A stretch of 64,000 nt of DNA from Flavihumibacter solisilvae (GTDB taxonomy: Bacteria; Bacteroidota; Bacteroidia; Chitinophagales; Chitinophagaceae): contig NZ_JSVC01000019.1 in NCBI RefSeq assembly GCF_000814475.1, positions 238,014 to 302,013 of the forward strand, written 5' to 3'. The translations under genes and the position numbers were made by a program. This document shows positions 1 to 8,629 of the stretch, in pieces. The notes beneath the pieces were generated by a model that ran no database searches, was not told where the DNA came from, and saw nothing but the letters and a program-made list of their open reading frames with translations. The first letter of the stretch is position 1. Every line of letters begins with the position of its first letter.

Positions 1-791
1 GAAATAGCATCATCCAGTTTAATGATCGGCTTGTATTTTTTATCAAGTGCAATCTTTGATTGTAAGATCTGCTCCGGTAAGCTGTACTCTTCAGCCTGTT
101 CTACAGTTCGGTTGCTAACGTAACCATTTATTTCGTCCGTGTTTTTGGCAATGGAGTTCAGGATAGTAATAGAGGTATTGCTGTATTGTCCTTCTGGCGA
201 AATAATAAGATAGCTCATAAAAGAAAGCATGGAAGGCACCAGCAGACCCTGCTGTATAGAAACAATACCAAGCTTATAATGTGCACTGGCTGTATACGGA
301 TCAATCAACAGGCATTGCTGGAATGCTGTTTCCGCCTCCTTAAACTTCTCCAATCGCATAAGCGTGGTGCCCTTGTTCAGGTACAACATGTTATAGGCGG
401 GATAGATCCGCAGGGCTGAATCATAAATATGCAGGGCCCGTTGCGGGTCACCGAGATTATCCACCAGGTTTCCGTACTGTGTCAGCAGTTCAGGCAGTCT
501 TTCCCGGTCAGTTTTTTCAGCCATGGCCCGTTCAACAACCTGCAAACCTTTCTGGTACTGGCTGTCTGCCGAATAACTCAGCGCAAGCTCATACAGCGCG
601 TAAACGTAGTTTGTATCGCTGCGGTTTACTTTGCTATACAGGTCAATGGCTTCCTTGTATTTGCCTTCATCGTGCAGTTTAATGCCGTCTTCTATGATTT
701 TGCCTGAGTTGATGAGGGGATTTTTTTCCTGGGCGGACAAATTCGACAGGCAGACGAGGGCTACGGAAAGCGCCAGAAGCAACTTCTTCAT
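1..791 (-). CDS. TPR-repeat secreted protein (3' end cut by window edge)
   Basis: The frame runs leftward off the window, so the C-terminus is missing; about 263 residues are visible. The ATG at 791 gives a clean Sec signal peptide (MKKLLLALS...CLSNLSAQ). The mature part shows tetratricopeptide-type helices: a LHDEGKYKEAIDLY repeat near residue 40, then units around ALYELALSYS, LYLNKGTTLMRLEKFKEAE and AHYKLGIVSIQQG. TPR proteins are protein-interaction scaffolds, and this one would act in the periplasm or at the outer membrane. No partner can be named. The gene is read away from the DUF2809/DUF1569 pair. I am confident of the coding call and moderately confident of the fold. Confidence 0.8.
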   Translation of the reverse strand, partial: MKKLLLALSVALVCLSNLSAQEKNPLINSGKIIEDGIKLHDEGKYKEAIDLYSKVNRSDTNYVYALYELALSYSADSQYQKGLQVVERAMAEKTDRERLPELLTQYGNLVDNLGDPQRALHIYDSALRIYPAYNMLYLNKGTTLMRLEKFKEAETAFQQCLLIDPYTASAHYKLGIVSIQQGLLVPSMLSFMSYLIISPEGQYSNTSITILNSIAKNTDEINGYVSNRTVEQAEEYSLPEQILQSKIALDKKYKPIIKLDDAI

Positions 792-985
792 AGGGAGAGC
801 AGAGGTTTAGTTTAGGTTCAGGTTTTGGTGAATTTGAAAAATCGCGTAAAAAGACATAATAATTTTGAAAATAACAAGCAAGACAGATTAAGAATTCGAA
901 GTTTATGCAAATCCAGGCTGTGATACCGCCAATATATAACAGTGTTATTTTATATGATTATTATCCCCTGTAGTTGGGAGGTTTT

Positions 986-1444
986 TCACACCCCGAATTG
1001 CAACAAATGATGGTTCAGGTGTTTGTAGAACATGGTATTCCATTCGCTTGCTGACATCCTGCCAAAAGAAATGTTTTCCAGTCCTTCAAAATGTTGTTCA
1101 CCCAGCTGCCGGGTTTTCTGAATATTGCGGATCAACCTTTCCTTTTCCGCCTCGAAATTCCTTTCGTCGGTTATGATAAACTCAGGGGCAGTTCTGCTGT
1201 TCCTTTTGTAAGGTTCAGGACGCAGCACATACTTCTTAACTATTTTCTGCAGCAGGAATTTCTTGAGGAAATTCGGCTTGCTGAATTTTTCCGGTTCGAA
1301 AGTGTAGGCATAAGGAACATTGCAGTGCGCAATCATCTGCCCGACATTCATCTTACCCCACTGTGCTTTGCTTGCAGGACTGAGACTATTGATCCTGCTG
1401 ATCAATTCGTCAGTGTCCTGTTGGTTAAAAATGCTTTTCATCAT
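986..1444 (-). CDS. DUF1569 family protein
   Basis: This 152-residue protein matches my memory of DUF1569, a DinB-like four-helix family common in Bacteroidota. Signs are the N-terminal LISRINSLSPASKAQWGKMN segment, the histidine in MIAHCN, and the C-terminal HLNHHLLQFG end. DinB-type proteins are cytoplasmic and often carry a metal-binding histidine set, but no reaction is established for this branch. The start is the ATG at 1444 or the adjacent ATG at 1441. It overlaps the end of the upstream membrane-protein gene by 20 bases, so the two are probably co-transcribed and translationally coupled. Confidence 0.75.
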   Translation of the reverse strand: MMKSIFNQQDTDELISRINSLSPASKAQWGKMNVGQMIAHCNVPYAYTFEPEKFSKPNFLKKFLLQKIVKKYVLRPEPYKRNSRTAPEFIITDERNFEAEKERLIRNIQKTRQLGEQHFEGLENISFGRMSASEWNTMFYKHLNHHLLQFGV

Positions 1445-1832
1445 TATTATTATTCAGAGTTGTTTCTTGAGCAATATATCGCTCAAAGGTCAAAACCGTT
1501 ATTATGCCGAGCGTATAAGCTAATAGATCCCACCATTCAAAGCCGTGACCAATGACTGTCCTGGCTAACTCGTTACCAGACAGGCCAAGTCGATCCAGGA
1601 TCCGAAAGTATTGCAACAGCTCAACTGTATATGCAAAAAGCAATACGCCTATTGCCAGTTTTATCGGATTGGCTTTAATGATTGCCCTTAGAGAACAATA
1701 AATAAGAATAACAACAAGGTAATCCCCAAAATAAGGTCTGAAGAACCTATCGCGAACGAACAGTGCAATGAGTACTTCAATAATAAAGAGAATAAAGGCT
1801 AATAGAAAATATCTACGGCTGAAGCTTAACAT
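1425..1832 (-). CDS. DUF2809 small membrane protein
   Basis: An integral membrane protein of about 135 residues with four hydrophobic segments. The conserved stretch after the first helix (IALFVRDRFFRPYFGD) and the GHGFEWWDLLAYTLG motif near the end are typical of DUF2809. The function of the family is unknown. The ATG at 1832 (MLSFSRRYF) matches the usual family start better than the upstream ATG at 1856, which would add eight hydrophobic residues. It is the first gene of a two-gene unit with the DUF1569 protein. Confidence 0.75.
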   Translation of the reverse strand: MLSFSRRYFLLAFILFIIEVLIALFVRDRFFRPYFGDYLVVILIYCSLRAIIKANPIKLAIGVLLFAYTVELLQYFRILDRLGLSGNELARTVIGHGFEWWDLLAYTLGIITVLTFERYIAQETTLNNNNDEKHF

Positions 1833-1933
1833 GAACGAAAAAATAAAACAAAGCATTCATTCATGCAATATTGCGGTTATGCGCGGTTCAATATTTTTTA
1901 TTGAAATATGTCGCCCCGTAGAAACCCTGCATG

Positions 1934-1941
1934 TATATTTG
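1934..1941 (+). promoter_or_regulatory. Bacteroidota-type -7 promoter box upstream of the cobalamin riboswitch
   Basis: TATATTTG fits the TAnnTTTG consensus and lies about 30 bases before the riboswitch aptamer. No convincing -33 TTTG element is seen at the expected spacing. The position, just before the aptamer, is the main support. Confidence 0.55.
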
Positions 1942-1969
1942 CCCTGTCGTTCTTTACTTTTTTGATCGT

Positions 1970-2100
1970 TAGCAGGTGCACCATCACTGATGGTGTTTAA
2001 AAAGGAACCGTGTGCAAATCACGGACTGTTGCGCAACTGTAATTTCTGACCGGCCATGGCCCGGAAGGAAGAAGTCAGATACTTGCCTGTCTAACGGACG
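1970..2100 (+). promoter_or_regulatory. Cobalamin (B12) riboswitch controlling metE
   Basis: The leader carries the recognisable cobalamin aptamer core: GGAACCGTGTGCAAATCAC around 2004-2023, then GCGCAACTGTAA at 2031-2042, and a B12-box-like AAGTCAGATACTTGCCTG near 2072-2090. An upstream hairpin, CACCATCACTGATGGTG (1979-1995), fits an early stem. The switch is followed by metE, the B12-independent methionine synthase, which is a classic gene to be shut off when cobalamin is present. A bulged hairpin (2131-2153, CACCACCAGCCTTGGTGTG) could be part of the expression platform, but it has no U-tract, so control of translation is as likely as termination. Confidence 0.9.
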
Positions 2101-2236
2101 AATGCTTTCGCAGTTTAAAGCAGCAGTCAGGAGCACCACCAGCCTTGGTGTGCCCTCTCTTAACTTAAATTCCGGAAGCATACTCATCAACGTAAAGGCA
2201 TTATTCATTTAATGTTTAACCTAAAAGTTTTTGCGT

Positions 2237-4543
2237 ATGCTTACACACAACCTCGGCTACCCGCGCATGGGTAACCACCGTGAGCTGAAAAAAGCCTGTG
2301 AAGGCTACTGGGCAGGAAAGATCGCTGCCCACCAACTGGAACAAACCGCACAGTCCATCCGCCTGCAGAACTGGCAATTGCAGCAGGACGCCGGCATCGA
2401 CTGGATCCCCTGCAACGACTTCTCTTACTACGACCAGGTGCTCGACACCTGCCTCATGACAGGTGCTATTCCTGAACGTTTCCATCCTTTGGTTGAATCG
2501 AATGTGGCGAAACTCGACCTTCTTTTCGCCATGGCGCGCGGTTACCAGCAAAACGGTCACGACATCACGGCAATGGAAATGACCAAATGGTTTGACACCA
2601 ATTATCATTACCTCGTACCCGAGTTCAGGAAGAACCAGCAGTTCACCTGCTTCCACAACAAGGTGGTCAGGGAATTCCTGGAAGCAAAGCAGCACAAGTT
2701 CCAGGTTAAACCAGTACTGCTTGGACCTGTTTCCTTTCTGTTGCTCGGCAAGGAAAAAGAACAGGGGTTCAACCGGCTTTCGCTCCTCGACAACCTGCTG
2801 CCCGTTTACTTCGAAGTTCTGAAGCAACTGGATGATCATAAAGCATATTACATCCAGTTCGATGAACCCTGCTTGTCACTGGACCTGTCACCCCAAGAAC
2901 AAAAGGCTTTCACCTCAACCTACCAGGCGATCAAATCGAAGTTTCCGCAATTGCAGATCATCCTCGCAAACTATTTCGAGTGTTACGGTGGCAACCTGCA
3001 GATGGTGCTGCAATTGCCTGTTCACACCATCCACCTCGATCTTGTTCGTTGTCCATCGCAGCTGGGTGACATCCTGGAATCGGAACTGGTTCGCTCCAAA
3101 ACCCATTTATCACTTGGCGTGGTGGACGGAAGGAATATCTGGAAGAACGACTACCAGCAATCGCTCCAGTTGATCAACACTGCAATGGAAAAGCTGGGGA
3201 CAGACAGGATCTGGATTGCGCCTTCCTGTTCACTGTTGCATTGTCCATGTGACCTTGACAATGAAACGTCAATGAACCCGGAAATCAAACAATGGCTGGC
3301 ATTTGCCAGGCAGAAGCTCGATGAAGTTGTTACATTGAAACAGCTGGCAGGAGTTGAATCTTTCGCGGTCGCGGAAGAAAAGCTTCTGGAGAACACACAA
3401 TGCATAGAGAAAAGAAAGACTTCCACACTGATACATAACGCAGATGTACAGACGCGGGTAAACGCACTAACAGAAAAGGATACCCAACGAAATAGTTCAT
3501 TTAAAATCCGGAAAGGACTTCAGCAGGCAAACCTGCAATTGCCCGCCTACCCTACCACAACGATCGGTTCTTTCCCGCAAACTACCGAAATCCGCAGCTG
3601 GCGGGCAAAGTGGAAAAAGAAAGAATTAAGCGATGAGCAATACAATGAATTACTGAAGGAAGTAACTAAAAAAGCGGTGTCGTGGCAGGAAGACATTGGA
3701 CTCGATGTCCTGGTGCACGGCGAATTTGAAAGAAACGACATGGTAGAATACTTCGGTGAACAGCTCGCTGGTTTCGTGTTCACGGAAAACGGTTGGGTGC
3801 AGAGTTATGGCAGTCGCTGCGTAAAGCCGCCGATCATTTATGGAGATGTATTCCGGCCCGAGCCCATGACGGTAGGCTGGAGCAGCTATGCGCAAAGCCT
3901 TACCAGCAAATGGATGAAGGGAATGCTGACCGGGCCTGTTACCATCCTTCAATGGAGTTTTGTCCGCAACGACCAGCCGAGAAGCCAGACCTGCGCACAG
4001 ATCGCCCTTGCGATCCGCGATGAGGTTCTCGACCTGGAAAAGGCAGGTATCAGGATCATCCAGATTGATGAACCCGCGATCCGTGAAGGCTTACCATTAC
4101 GAAAGGAAAACTGGCCGCAATACCTCGAATGGGCGGTGAGCGCTTTCCGGGTAGCCGCCAGCGGCGTTCAGGACGATACACAGATCCATACACATATGTG
4201 CTATTCGGAATTCAATGATATTATTGAAAGCATCGCGGCGATGGATGCAGATGTGATTACGATTGAAACCTCCCGATCGCAGATGGAACTGTTGCAGGCG
4301 TTTGCAGATTTCAACTACCCGAATGATATTGGTCCGGGCGTGTACGATATCCATTCGCCACGGATCCCTTCACGCACTGAAATGATCGAACTGATTGAAA
4401 AGGCGAGGGCTGTGATCCCGGCCGAACAGCTATGGATCAATCCAGACTGTGGTCTCAAGACCAGGGGGTGGAAAGAAACAGAATTTGCGTTGAAGGAAAT
4501 GGTACAGGCGGCAAGGGAGCTTAGGGAGTTGATACCAGTTTAA
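2237..4543 (+). CDS. metE: 5-methyltetrahydropteroyltriglutamate-homocysteine methyltransferase (cobalamin-independent methionine synthase)
   Basis: MetE transfers the methyl group of 5-methyl-tetrahydropteroyl-polyglutamate to homocysteine in the cytoplasm, the last step of methionine synthesis. The 768-residue length is normal. The N-terminal half begins MLTHNLGYPRMG and the C-terminal catalytic half begins near TTIGSFPQT. The zinc ligands align with the E. coli enzyme at a constant offset of 12: His653 and Cys655 (HTHMC), Glu677 (ITIETS) and Cys738 (NPDCGLKTR). The ATG at 2237 is chosen over the TTG at 2231 because MLTHNLGYPR is the family start. The cobalamin riboswitch in its leader implies repression when B12 is available. 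Confidence 0.97.
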   Translation: MLTHNLGYPRMGNHRELKKACEGYWAGKIAAHQLEQTAQSIRLQNWQLQQDAGIDWIPCNDFSYYDQVLDTCLMTGAIPERFHPLVESNVAKLDLLFAMARGYQQNGHDITAMEMTKWFDTNYHYLVPEFRKNQQFTCFHNKVVREFLEAKQHKFQVKPVLLGPVSFLLLGKEKEQGFNRLSLLDNLLPVYFEVLKQLDDHKAYYIQFDEPCLSLDLSPQEQKAFTSTYQAIKSKFPQLQIILANYFECYGGNLQMVLQLPVHTIHLDLVRCPSQLGDILESELVRSKTHLSLGVVDGRNIWKNDYQQSLQLINTAMEKLGTDRIWIAPSCSLLHCPCDLDNETSMNPEIKQWLAFARQKLDEVVTLKQLAGVESFAVAEEKLLENTQCIEKRKTSTLIHNADVQTRVNALTEKDTQRNSSFKIRKGLQQANLQLPAYPTTTIGSFPQTTEIRSWRAKWKKKELSDEQYNELLKEVTKKAVSWQEDIGLDVLVHGEFERNDMVEYFGEQLAGFVFTENGWVQSYGSRCVKPPIIYGDVFRPEPMTVGWSSYAQSLTSKWMKGMLTGPVTILQWSFVRNDQPRSQTCAQIALAIRDEVLDLEKAGIRIIQIDEPAIREGLPLRKENWPQYLEWAVSAFRVAASGVQDDTQIHTHMCYSEFNDIIESIAAMDADVITIETSRSQMELLQAFADFNYPNDIGPGVYDIHSPRIPSRTEMIELIEKARAVIPAEQLWINPDCGLKTRGWKETEFALKEMVQAARELRELIPV

Positions 4544-4550
4544 TATCACT

Positions 4551-4585
4551 GCAGGCCAGGAATTCCCTGGCCTGCTTTAATTTTA
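4551..4585 (+). terminator. Intrinsic terminator after metE
   Basis: A perfect 10-bp stem, GCAGGCCAGG / CCTGGCCTGC, with a 5-base loop is followed by TTTAATTTTA. It ends only five bases before the ATG of the next gene, so that gene depends on read-through or a promoter hidden here. Confidence 0.8.
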
Positions 4586-4589
4586 TGCA

Positions 4590-4946
4590 ATGACCAAACA
4601 CGAACAGAAATGCTGCTCACGTTGTGAAGGAGCATTCGAATGCCGGGCTGGTGACATAGCACATTGCCAGTGCAACCAAGTCTCCATCACCCGACAGACA
4701 ACGGAGTTTCTGCAGCGTACGAGTCATGGTTGCCTGTGCAGCCGATGCCTGTCGGAGATCAACCAGTTGGTCGAATACAGCCGCCTGCATCCATTCGTTG
4801 ACCAGGCAGAATTACTGATTCCCGGCCTGCATTTCTATGTCGAAAACGGTGGACGTGTATATACTGAACTTTATCATATTCAACGCGGTAGCTGTTGCGG
4901 GAAGAACTGCCGACATTGTGCGTATGGCAATACGCATCTATTATAA
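4590..4946 (+). CDS. Cysteine-rich CWC domain fused to DUF5522 domain
   Basis: A 118-residue, probably cytoplasmic protein with at least ten cysteines. The N-terminal part (KCCSRCEGAFECRAG, then CQC and CLCSRCL) matches the cysteine-rich CWC family, likely a metal-binding fold. The C-terminal part (GLHFYVENGGRVYTELYH followed by RGSCCGKNCRHCAYG) matches DUF5522, another short cysteine-rich family. The two often occur separately, so this is a fusion. No biochemical role is known. It follows metE by 46 bases with a terminator hairpin between them. The ATG at 4590 is used because an ATG at 4584 runs straight into a stop. Confidence 0.8.
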   Translation: MTKHEQKCCSRCEGAFECRAGDIAHCQCNQVSITRQTTEFLQRTSHGCLCSRCLSEINQLVEYSRLHPFVDQAELLIPGLHFYVENGGRVYTELYHIQRGSCCGKNCRHCAYGNTHLL

Positions 4947-4949
4947 AAA

Positions 4950-5501
4950 TCAAGGGGTTTCGTTTTGCGAAAGTTCAGCGGTGTCATAAGAACCGTTAAA
5001 TGAGGCCATTTCCCTGATCAACTTCTCTTCCTTTACTTGCTTCATAAGCCTGTCTATCCATTTAATCAAAGCAAAAGCTATCAAATTAAGGTTGAGGAAC
5101 AACCGGCCATCGCTTTCACTCAGGAAAAATTCAAACTGTGATGTACCTGCACTAAAGCTTAGTTTAACCGAATTAGTCAAGTCAAGGCCCACATTCAGAC
5201 TTGCACCTGAAACATACTGAAATGAAAAACCAAATATGGCAAAATTAAATAGCTGGAATATCTGATTCCATAGTGATCGTTCCAAAGCTTTGCTGTCAGC
5301 CTTTAGACAAAGCGATCCGCAATAAATAGAATATCCGTAAAAAAGAAAAACCAATAAATATGCTAATCCAGACAATCCAAATATCAAATCAACTTTCAGG
5401 TTCCAAAACATAATAAGGATCCCTACCAGGCCACCAACTACCTGGTACAGTCCTAACTTAACCAGATCGGATATCGTTTCTTTTGAAATATGATTTTCCA
5501 T
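4950..5501 (-). CDS. Hypothetical membrane protein
   Basis: I do not recognise this 183-residue protein. It has two clear hydrophobic helices in the first third (GLYQVVGGLVGILIMFW and LIFGLSGLAYLLVFLFYGYS), a less hydrophobic segment around FNFAIFGFSFQYVSG, and another near LNLNLIAFALIKWI, ending in a charged cytoplasmic tail. It converges on the CWC/DUF5522 gene with only 3 bases between the stop codons. It has no obvious operon partner. Confidence 0.65.
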   Translation of the reverse strand: MENHISKETISDLVKLGLYQVVGGLVGILIMFWNLKVDLIFGLSGLAYLLVFLFYGYSIYCGSLCLKADSKALERSLWNQIFQLFNFAIFGFSFQYVSGASLNVGLDLTNSVKLSFSAGTSQFEFFLSESDGRLFLNLNLIAFALIKWIDRLMKQVKEEKLIREMASFNGSYDTAELSQNETP

Positions 5502-5581
5502 AAGCTAAATGACAAATCTATAGCGTTTCCAGTTTTTCTAAAACAAAATAATCTGCATTGGCCTGCTAATTCGAGGGACGT

Positions 5582-6100
5582 TTAATAATGCAGATTGTGT
5601 TGATTCGGCCATGGCCGGCCTTTACCAGTTTCGCAGAATAATTTCAGGCTTCTCAGGAACTGGGCCCAGGTATAATTGCATTCAGCAAACATTGGTGTAT
5701 ACTCTTTCCAGCCTTCGTGCTGTAACGAAAGCAGCGTCACGTTTCCAGTTTCAATTGCCTGCTGAATCTGGTCTTGTGCTTCCGGATTGGAGTTCAACAA
5801 AGATTCTCTACTGCCGGCTTGAAGTTTGAAGGAAATAGTAGTGCCAATCCATTCGCTGGCACCCGCCACGCATAGCCACTTTACCAGCTCCCCAGATTTC
5901 AGCTCAATGACTTCCATTTCCTTGAAATACCCGGATCCGAAAGTAAACCGTGATACACTGCCAGGTTCCGGTTTTGCTATTGTATGGGGCGTCCACCAAG
6001 CCGCCAGGCCCTCCTGCCTTGCAATTGCATCAAAAACCGATTCGGCAGTAGCCGCAATCAAGACTTCATGACGTATGTCGGGCATCGTATTAACATTCAT
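5582..6100 (-). CDS. SRPBCC family (AHSA1-like) protein
   Basis: About 172 residues with the START-like hydrophobic ligand-binding fold. The typical opening IRHEVLIAATAESVFDAIARQEGLAAWWTPH is present and is followed by a GYFKEMEVIEL strand region. AHSA1-like proteins bind hydrophobic ligands or act as co-chaperones, and the ligand cannot be read from sequence. The ATG at 6100 is chosen because it overlaps the stop of the upstream FISUMP gene in an ATGA arrangement. A longer TTG start at 6127 would overlap that gene by 31 bases. The two genes probably form an operon. Confidence 0.75.
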   Translation of the reverse strand: MNVNTMPDIRHEVLIAATAESVFDAIARQEGLAAWWTPHTIAKPEPGSVSRFTFGSGYFKEMEVIELKSGELVKWLCVAGASEWIGTTISFKLQAGSRESLLNSNPEAQDQIQQAIETGNVTLLSLQHEGWKEYTPMFAECNYTWAQFLRSLKLFCETGKGRPWPNQHNLHY

Positions 6101-6732
6101 TTTGACTGTCCCATGTTTTTCACACAACGGACTGCAAACGCATCTCCCTTTTCACCATCCTTTTGAACGTACAGGGCCTGCGAACCTTTAGCGAAATTGG
6201 CGAACCAGGCATTGCTGTCGTCAGTCGATGTTGAAGACCAATAAAACCCATGGGCTTCGAGGCGTGCGTATTTCCCCTCAAGATCACGACCACCACCCAA
6301 CACGGCATTGAAATGAGCACTACCATTTTCCTTCAAAGATTGAAATGCCATTTTGCGAACGGCAACCGTGTCAATAGCCTCGCCTGCATAAGCCCAGGTA
6401 AGTTTCTGCCAGTCAACATTTGCAGGCAAGCGCCACCCTTCCCCTAACCTGCTGCATACATTCTGTGCTGCTTCAAAGGTGTATAAACGACCATACTTCT
6501 TGCAATTTTCAACTGAGTCGCCAAAGCAATAGGAACCCGCGGTATTCAATTTCAGGTTGTCTGTCATCCACAAGTTACCATCTTTCATCACCTTCACTGC
6601 ATACCTATTCTTATCACTATCTGCCAAAACTGTGTCCTTCAACCTGTCAGCATTTTTTGTCTGGGACATAGCCAGGTTATTCAGGCTGCAGGAGATCGTT
6701 AGTACGAAGGAAAAGATGATTCTTGTCAACAT
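6097..6732 (-). CDS. FISUMP-domain secreted protein
   Basis: This matches the Fibrobacter succinogenes major paralogous domain, a secreted or lipid-anchored family in Bacteroidota and Fibrobacteres. Supporting motifs in order are DGNLWMTDNLKLN, CKKYGRLYTFEAAQNVCSRLGEGWRLP, FNAVLGGGRDLEGKY, GFYWSSTSTDDSNAWF and a terminal AVRCVK. The family has a C-type-lectin-like look, but its function is not settled. The ATG at 6732 gives a hydrophobic signal (MLTRIIFSFVLTISCS) that could be a lipoprotein signal with Cys15. An upstream TTG at 6750 is possible. It is followed directly by the SRPBCC gene. Confidence 0.75.
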   Translation of the reverse strand: MLTRIIFSFVLTISCSLNNLAMSQTKNADRLKDTVLADSDKNRYAVKVMKDGNLWMTDNLKLNTAGSYCFGDSVENCKKYGRLYTFEAAQNVCSRLGEGWRLPANVDWQKLTWAYAGEAIDTVAVRKMAFQSLKENGSAHFNAVLGGGRDLEGKYARLEAHGFYWSSTSTDDSNAWFANFAKGSQALYVQKDGEKGDAFAVRCVKNMGQSK

Positions 6733-6761
6733 AAAATAAGTATTACTCAAACACCTTCCAT

Positions 6762-7697
6762 TTAATGTTTACTTATGAATGAAAGTACAGCGTTATTGAA
6801 CTCAGCGGGACTTTCATATTCCAGTCCATGGGTGGTGTTTGCAAGTGTGGCCACTTCCCTATTGCTCAGGCAACGCTTCATCCCTTCAATCATAATGGCA
6901 AAAATCGCAGGTGATTTTTCGCCTCTTACCAACAATACCGGTGCCTTGATCTTTTTAAGATCCTCGCAGACGACCGATGGAAAATTATCTTTACCACTCA
7001 GAATGCCCTTTGCTTCAGGATAATTGGCCAACATGATCTCACGATCTTTTTGCGGCATCCTGTCGAAATAGGTACTGTCTCCCATCACGCCATTTATAAG
7101 CGCTTCCACTCCCCCTTCATTGTCGTTGTTCTTAAACGCCTCCATAACCGGCCCGAAAGCCGTTGTAAAAAAGTTATTGAGTATGGTATCACCGCCGGGA
7201 ACCTGCTGCATCATGGATGGCACAAACGGCTCGCCCAGTACCAGGCGCCTCACAAGTTCCGGATGCCCGATAGTGGTTACCAGTGCGATATCAGCACCAT
7301 AAGAGTGTCCATACAGGGTTACCGGCTTAAGTTTCAAAGCCTTAATAAATTCAGTAAGATCCGATGCATTTGAAACAACGGATAACCTGGTTGAATCAGT
7401 AATTGTTTGTTGATTAGGAAACGCGAAGCGGCGGCTATACGCTATTACCCGGTGGCGTTTTGCAAACGCATCCATTTGTGCCCCGAAAGTCCGGTAATCC
7501 CCAACCGCTCCATGTACAAAAACCACCGGCTCACCTTTACCAATATCAACATAGTGGAGACTGTCGCCATTAATAAAAATGCTCTTAACCTCCGGCTCTT
7601 TCCTGGCTAGGTTTTGCGATTGCGCAGTTTCGCTGTTACTGCAGGAGCACAAATAAACAATTACCACAAAACCGATAGCGAAAAAGTTCTTTTTCAT
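6762..7697 (-). CDS. Alpha/beta hydrolase, lipoprotein
   Basis: A 311-residue hydrolase with a lipoprotein signal peptide ending near LCSCS, so it is probably anchored in the periplasm or outer membrane. The fold is supported by the oxyanion region PVVFVHGAVGDY, the nucleophile elbow GHSYGAD with its serine, an acid-bearing strand APVLLVRGEKSP, and a final histidine in NTTHGLEYE. The substrate is unknown; esterase, lipase or haloperoxidase-like activity would all fit. It is the upstream neighbour of the FISUMP gene (11 bases apart), suggesting joint transcription. Confidence 0.85.
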   Translation of the reverse strand: MKKNFFAIGFVVIVYLCSCSNSETAQSQNLARKEPEVKSIFINGDSLHYVDIGKGEPVVFVHGAVGDYRTFGAQMDAFAKRHRVIAYSRRFAFPNQQTITDSTRLSVVSNASDLTEFIKALKLKPVTLYGHSYGADIALVTTIGHPELVRRLVLGEPFVPSMMQQVPGGDTILNNFFTTAFGPVMEAFKNNDNEGGVEALINGVMGDSTYFDRMPQKDREIMLANYPEAKGILSGKDNFPSVVCEDLKKIKAPVLLVRGEKSPAIFAIMIEGMKRCLSNREVATLANTTHGLEYESPAEFNNAVLSFISKH

Positions 7698-7735
7698 TGT
7701 AAACAGTTTTATTAAACTGCTTTCAAAGTGAGGGA

Positions 7736-8134
7736 CTAATTGGGGCGGCCAAAATACAACACATAGCCATCGATATCCTGGACTTCAAAGCCACGCAGGT
7801 TATCATCATTGTCCATAAGGGGTTTAAAAAATTCTACATTGCGCGATGAAAATTCCGCCGCCAGTGCATCGGGATCCGGAACATAAAGGTAGGCATCCCA
7901 GGGGGCAAAACCCTTTTTGATATCGCGGGTGTAATTTGGGATAGGGTCAACACCTATATCCTTCATCATGATCATAGCTGCGCCACGCTGGACAATCCCA
8001 AAGAAAATATCATCTTCTTCAGGACCCTGGAATGTAATTTCAAAACCGAGCCTATCGCGGTAAAATGCCAGAGCTTTCGGAACATCCCTTACTATGAAGA
8101 ATGGTGCAATACCGCCAATTTCAGGTTGAGTCAT
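7736..8134 (-). CDS. VOC family protein (glyoxalase/bleomycin-resistance fold)
   Basis: A 132-residue single vicinal-oxygen-chelate domain. It starts with the typical APFFIVRDVPKALAFYRDRLGFEITF segment and ends VQDIDGYVLYFGRPN, where the glutamine and aspartate region usually contributes to the metal site. Members include glyoxalases, dioxygenases and drug-binding proteins, and nothing here picks one. It lies 38 bases upstream of the alpha/beta hydrolase gene, on the same strand. Confidence 0.85.
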   Translation of the reverse strand: MTQPEIGGIAPFFIVRDVPKALAFYRDRLGFEITFQGPEEDDIFFGIVQRGAAMIMMKDIGVDPIPNYTRDIKKGFAPWDAYLYVPDPDALAAEFSSRNVEFFKPLMDNDDNLRGFEVQDIDGYVLYFGRPN

Positions 8135-8184
8135 TTACCTAAATTAACAAAACCTGAACGATCCGGGTATTATTTTAACGGCCT

Positions 8185-8622
8185 ATGACCGTTAGTCGTA
8201 ACACATTTTTCCTGGGAATCTTACTCATTACAACTATGCCATTTCTTTTGCAAAAACTGGCCTGGCTGGCCAATGCAAAAAGAACTAAGGGAGTAATGCA
8301 CTATGTCGGCAAATCGCAGTCGGGGCAGATCGTGAGCATCTATCCCGTTATCCGGTTTTATGATGGGAAAGATTCGGTCTGGTTCAATGGCGCGAGTGAT
8401 ATTTTACTCAATCGTGGTGACATTGTGCCGGTACTTTACCAGCGGGATAATCATACGGAAGCGAAAATCGACAATTTCATCAGCGTGTGGGGAGACACGG
8501 TAGGTTATGCAGCAGTTCCCGCAATCATTATCCTGATCGTTTTTCTTCAACCAGAAATTGTTCCCCGGCGGTCAAGGGTAAGGTTGGCGCCCAGGTCGCC
8601 ATTTATTTTCGTAGAAGCATGA
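8185..8622 (+). CDS. DUF3592-like membrane protein
   Basis: A 145-residue protein with one N-terminal and one C-terminal membrane helix around a small extracytoplasmic beta domain. The central part (YPVIRFYDGKDSVWFNGAS, then GDIVPVLYQRDNHTEAKI) resembles DUF3592, whose role is unknown. It converges on the retropepsin-like gene (7 bases between stops). Confidence 0.6.
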   Translation: MTVSRNTFFLGILLITTMPFLLQKLAWLANAKRTKGVMHYVGKSQSGQIVSIYPVIRFYDGKDSVWFNGASDILLNRGDIVPVLYQRDNHTEAKIDNFISVWGDTVGYAAVPAIIILIVFLQPEIVPRRSRVRLAPRSPFIFVEA

Positions 8623-8629
8623 AGCCCTC

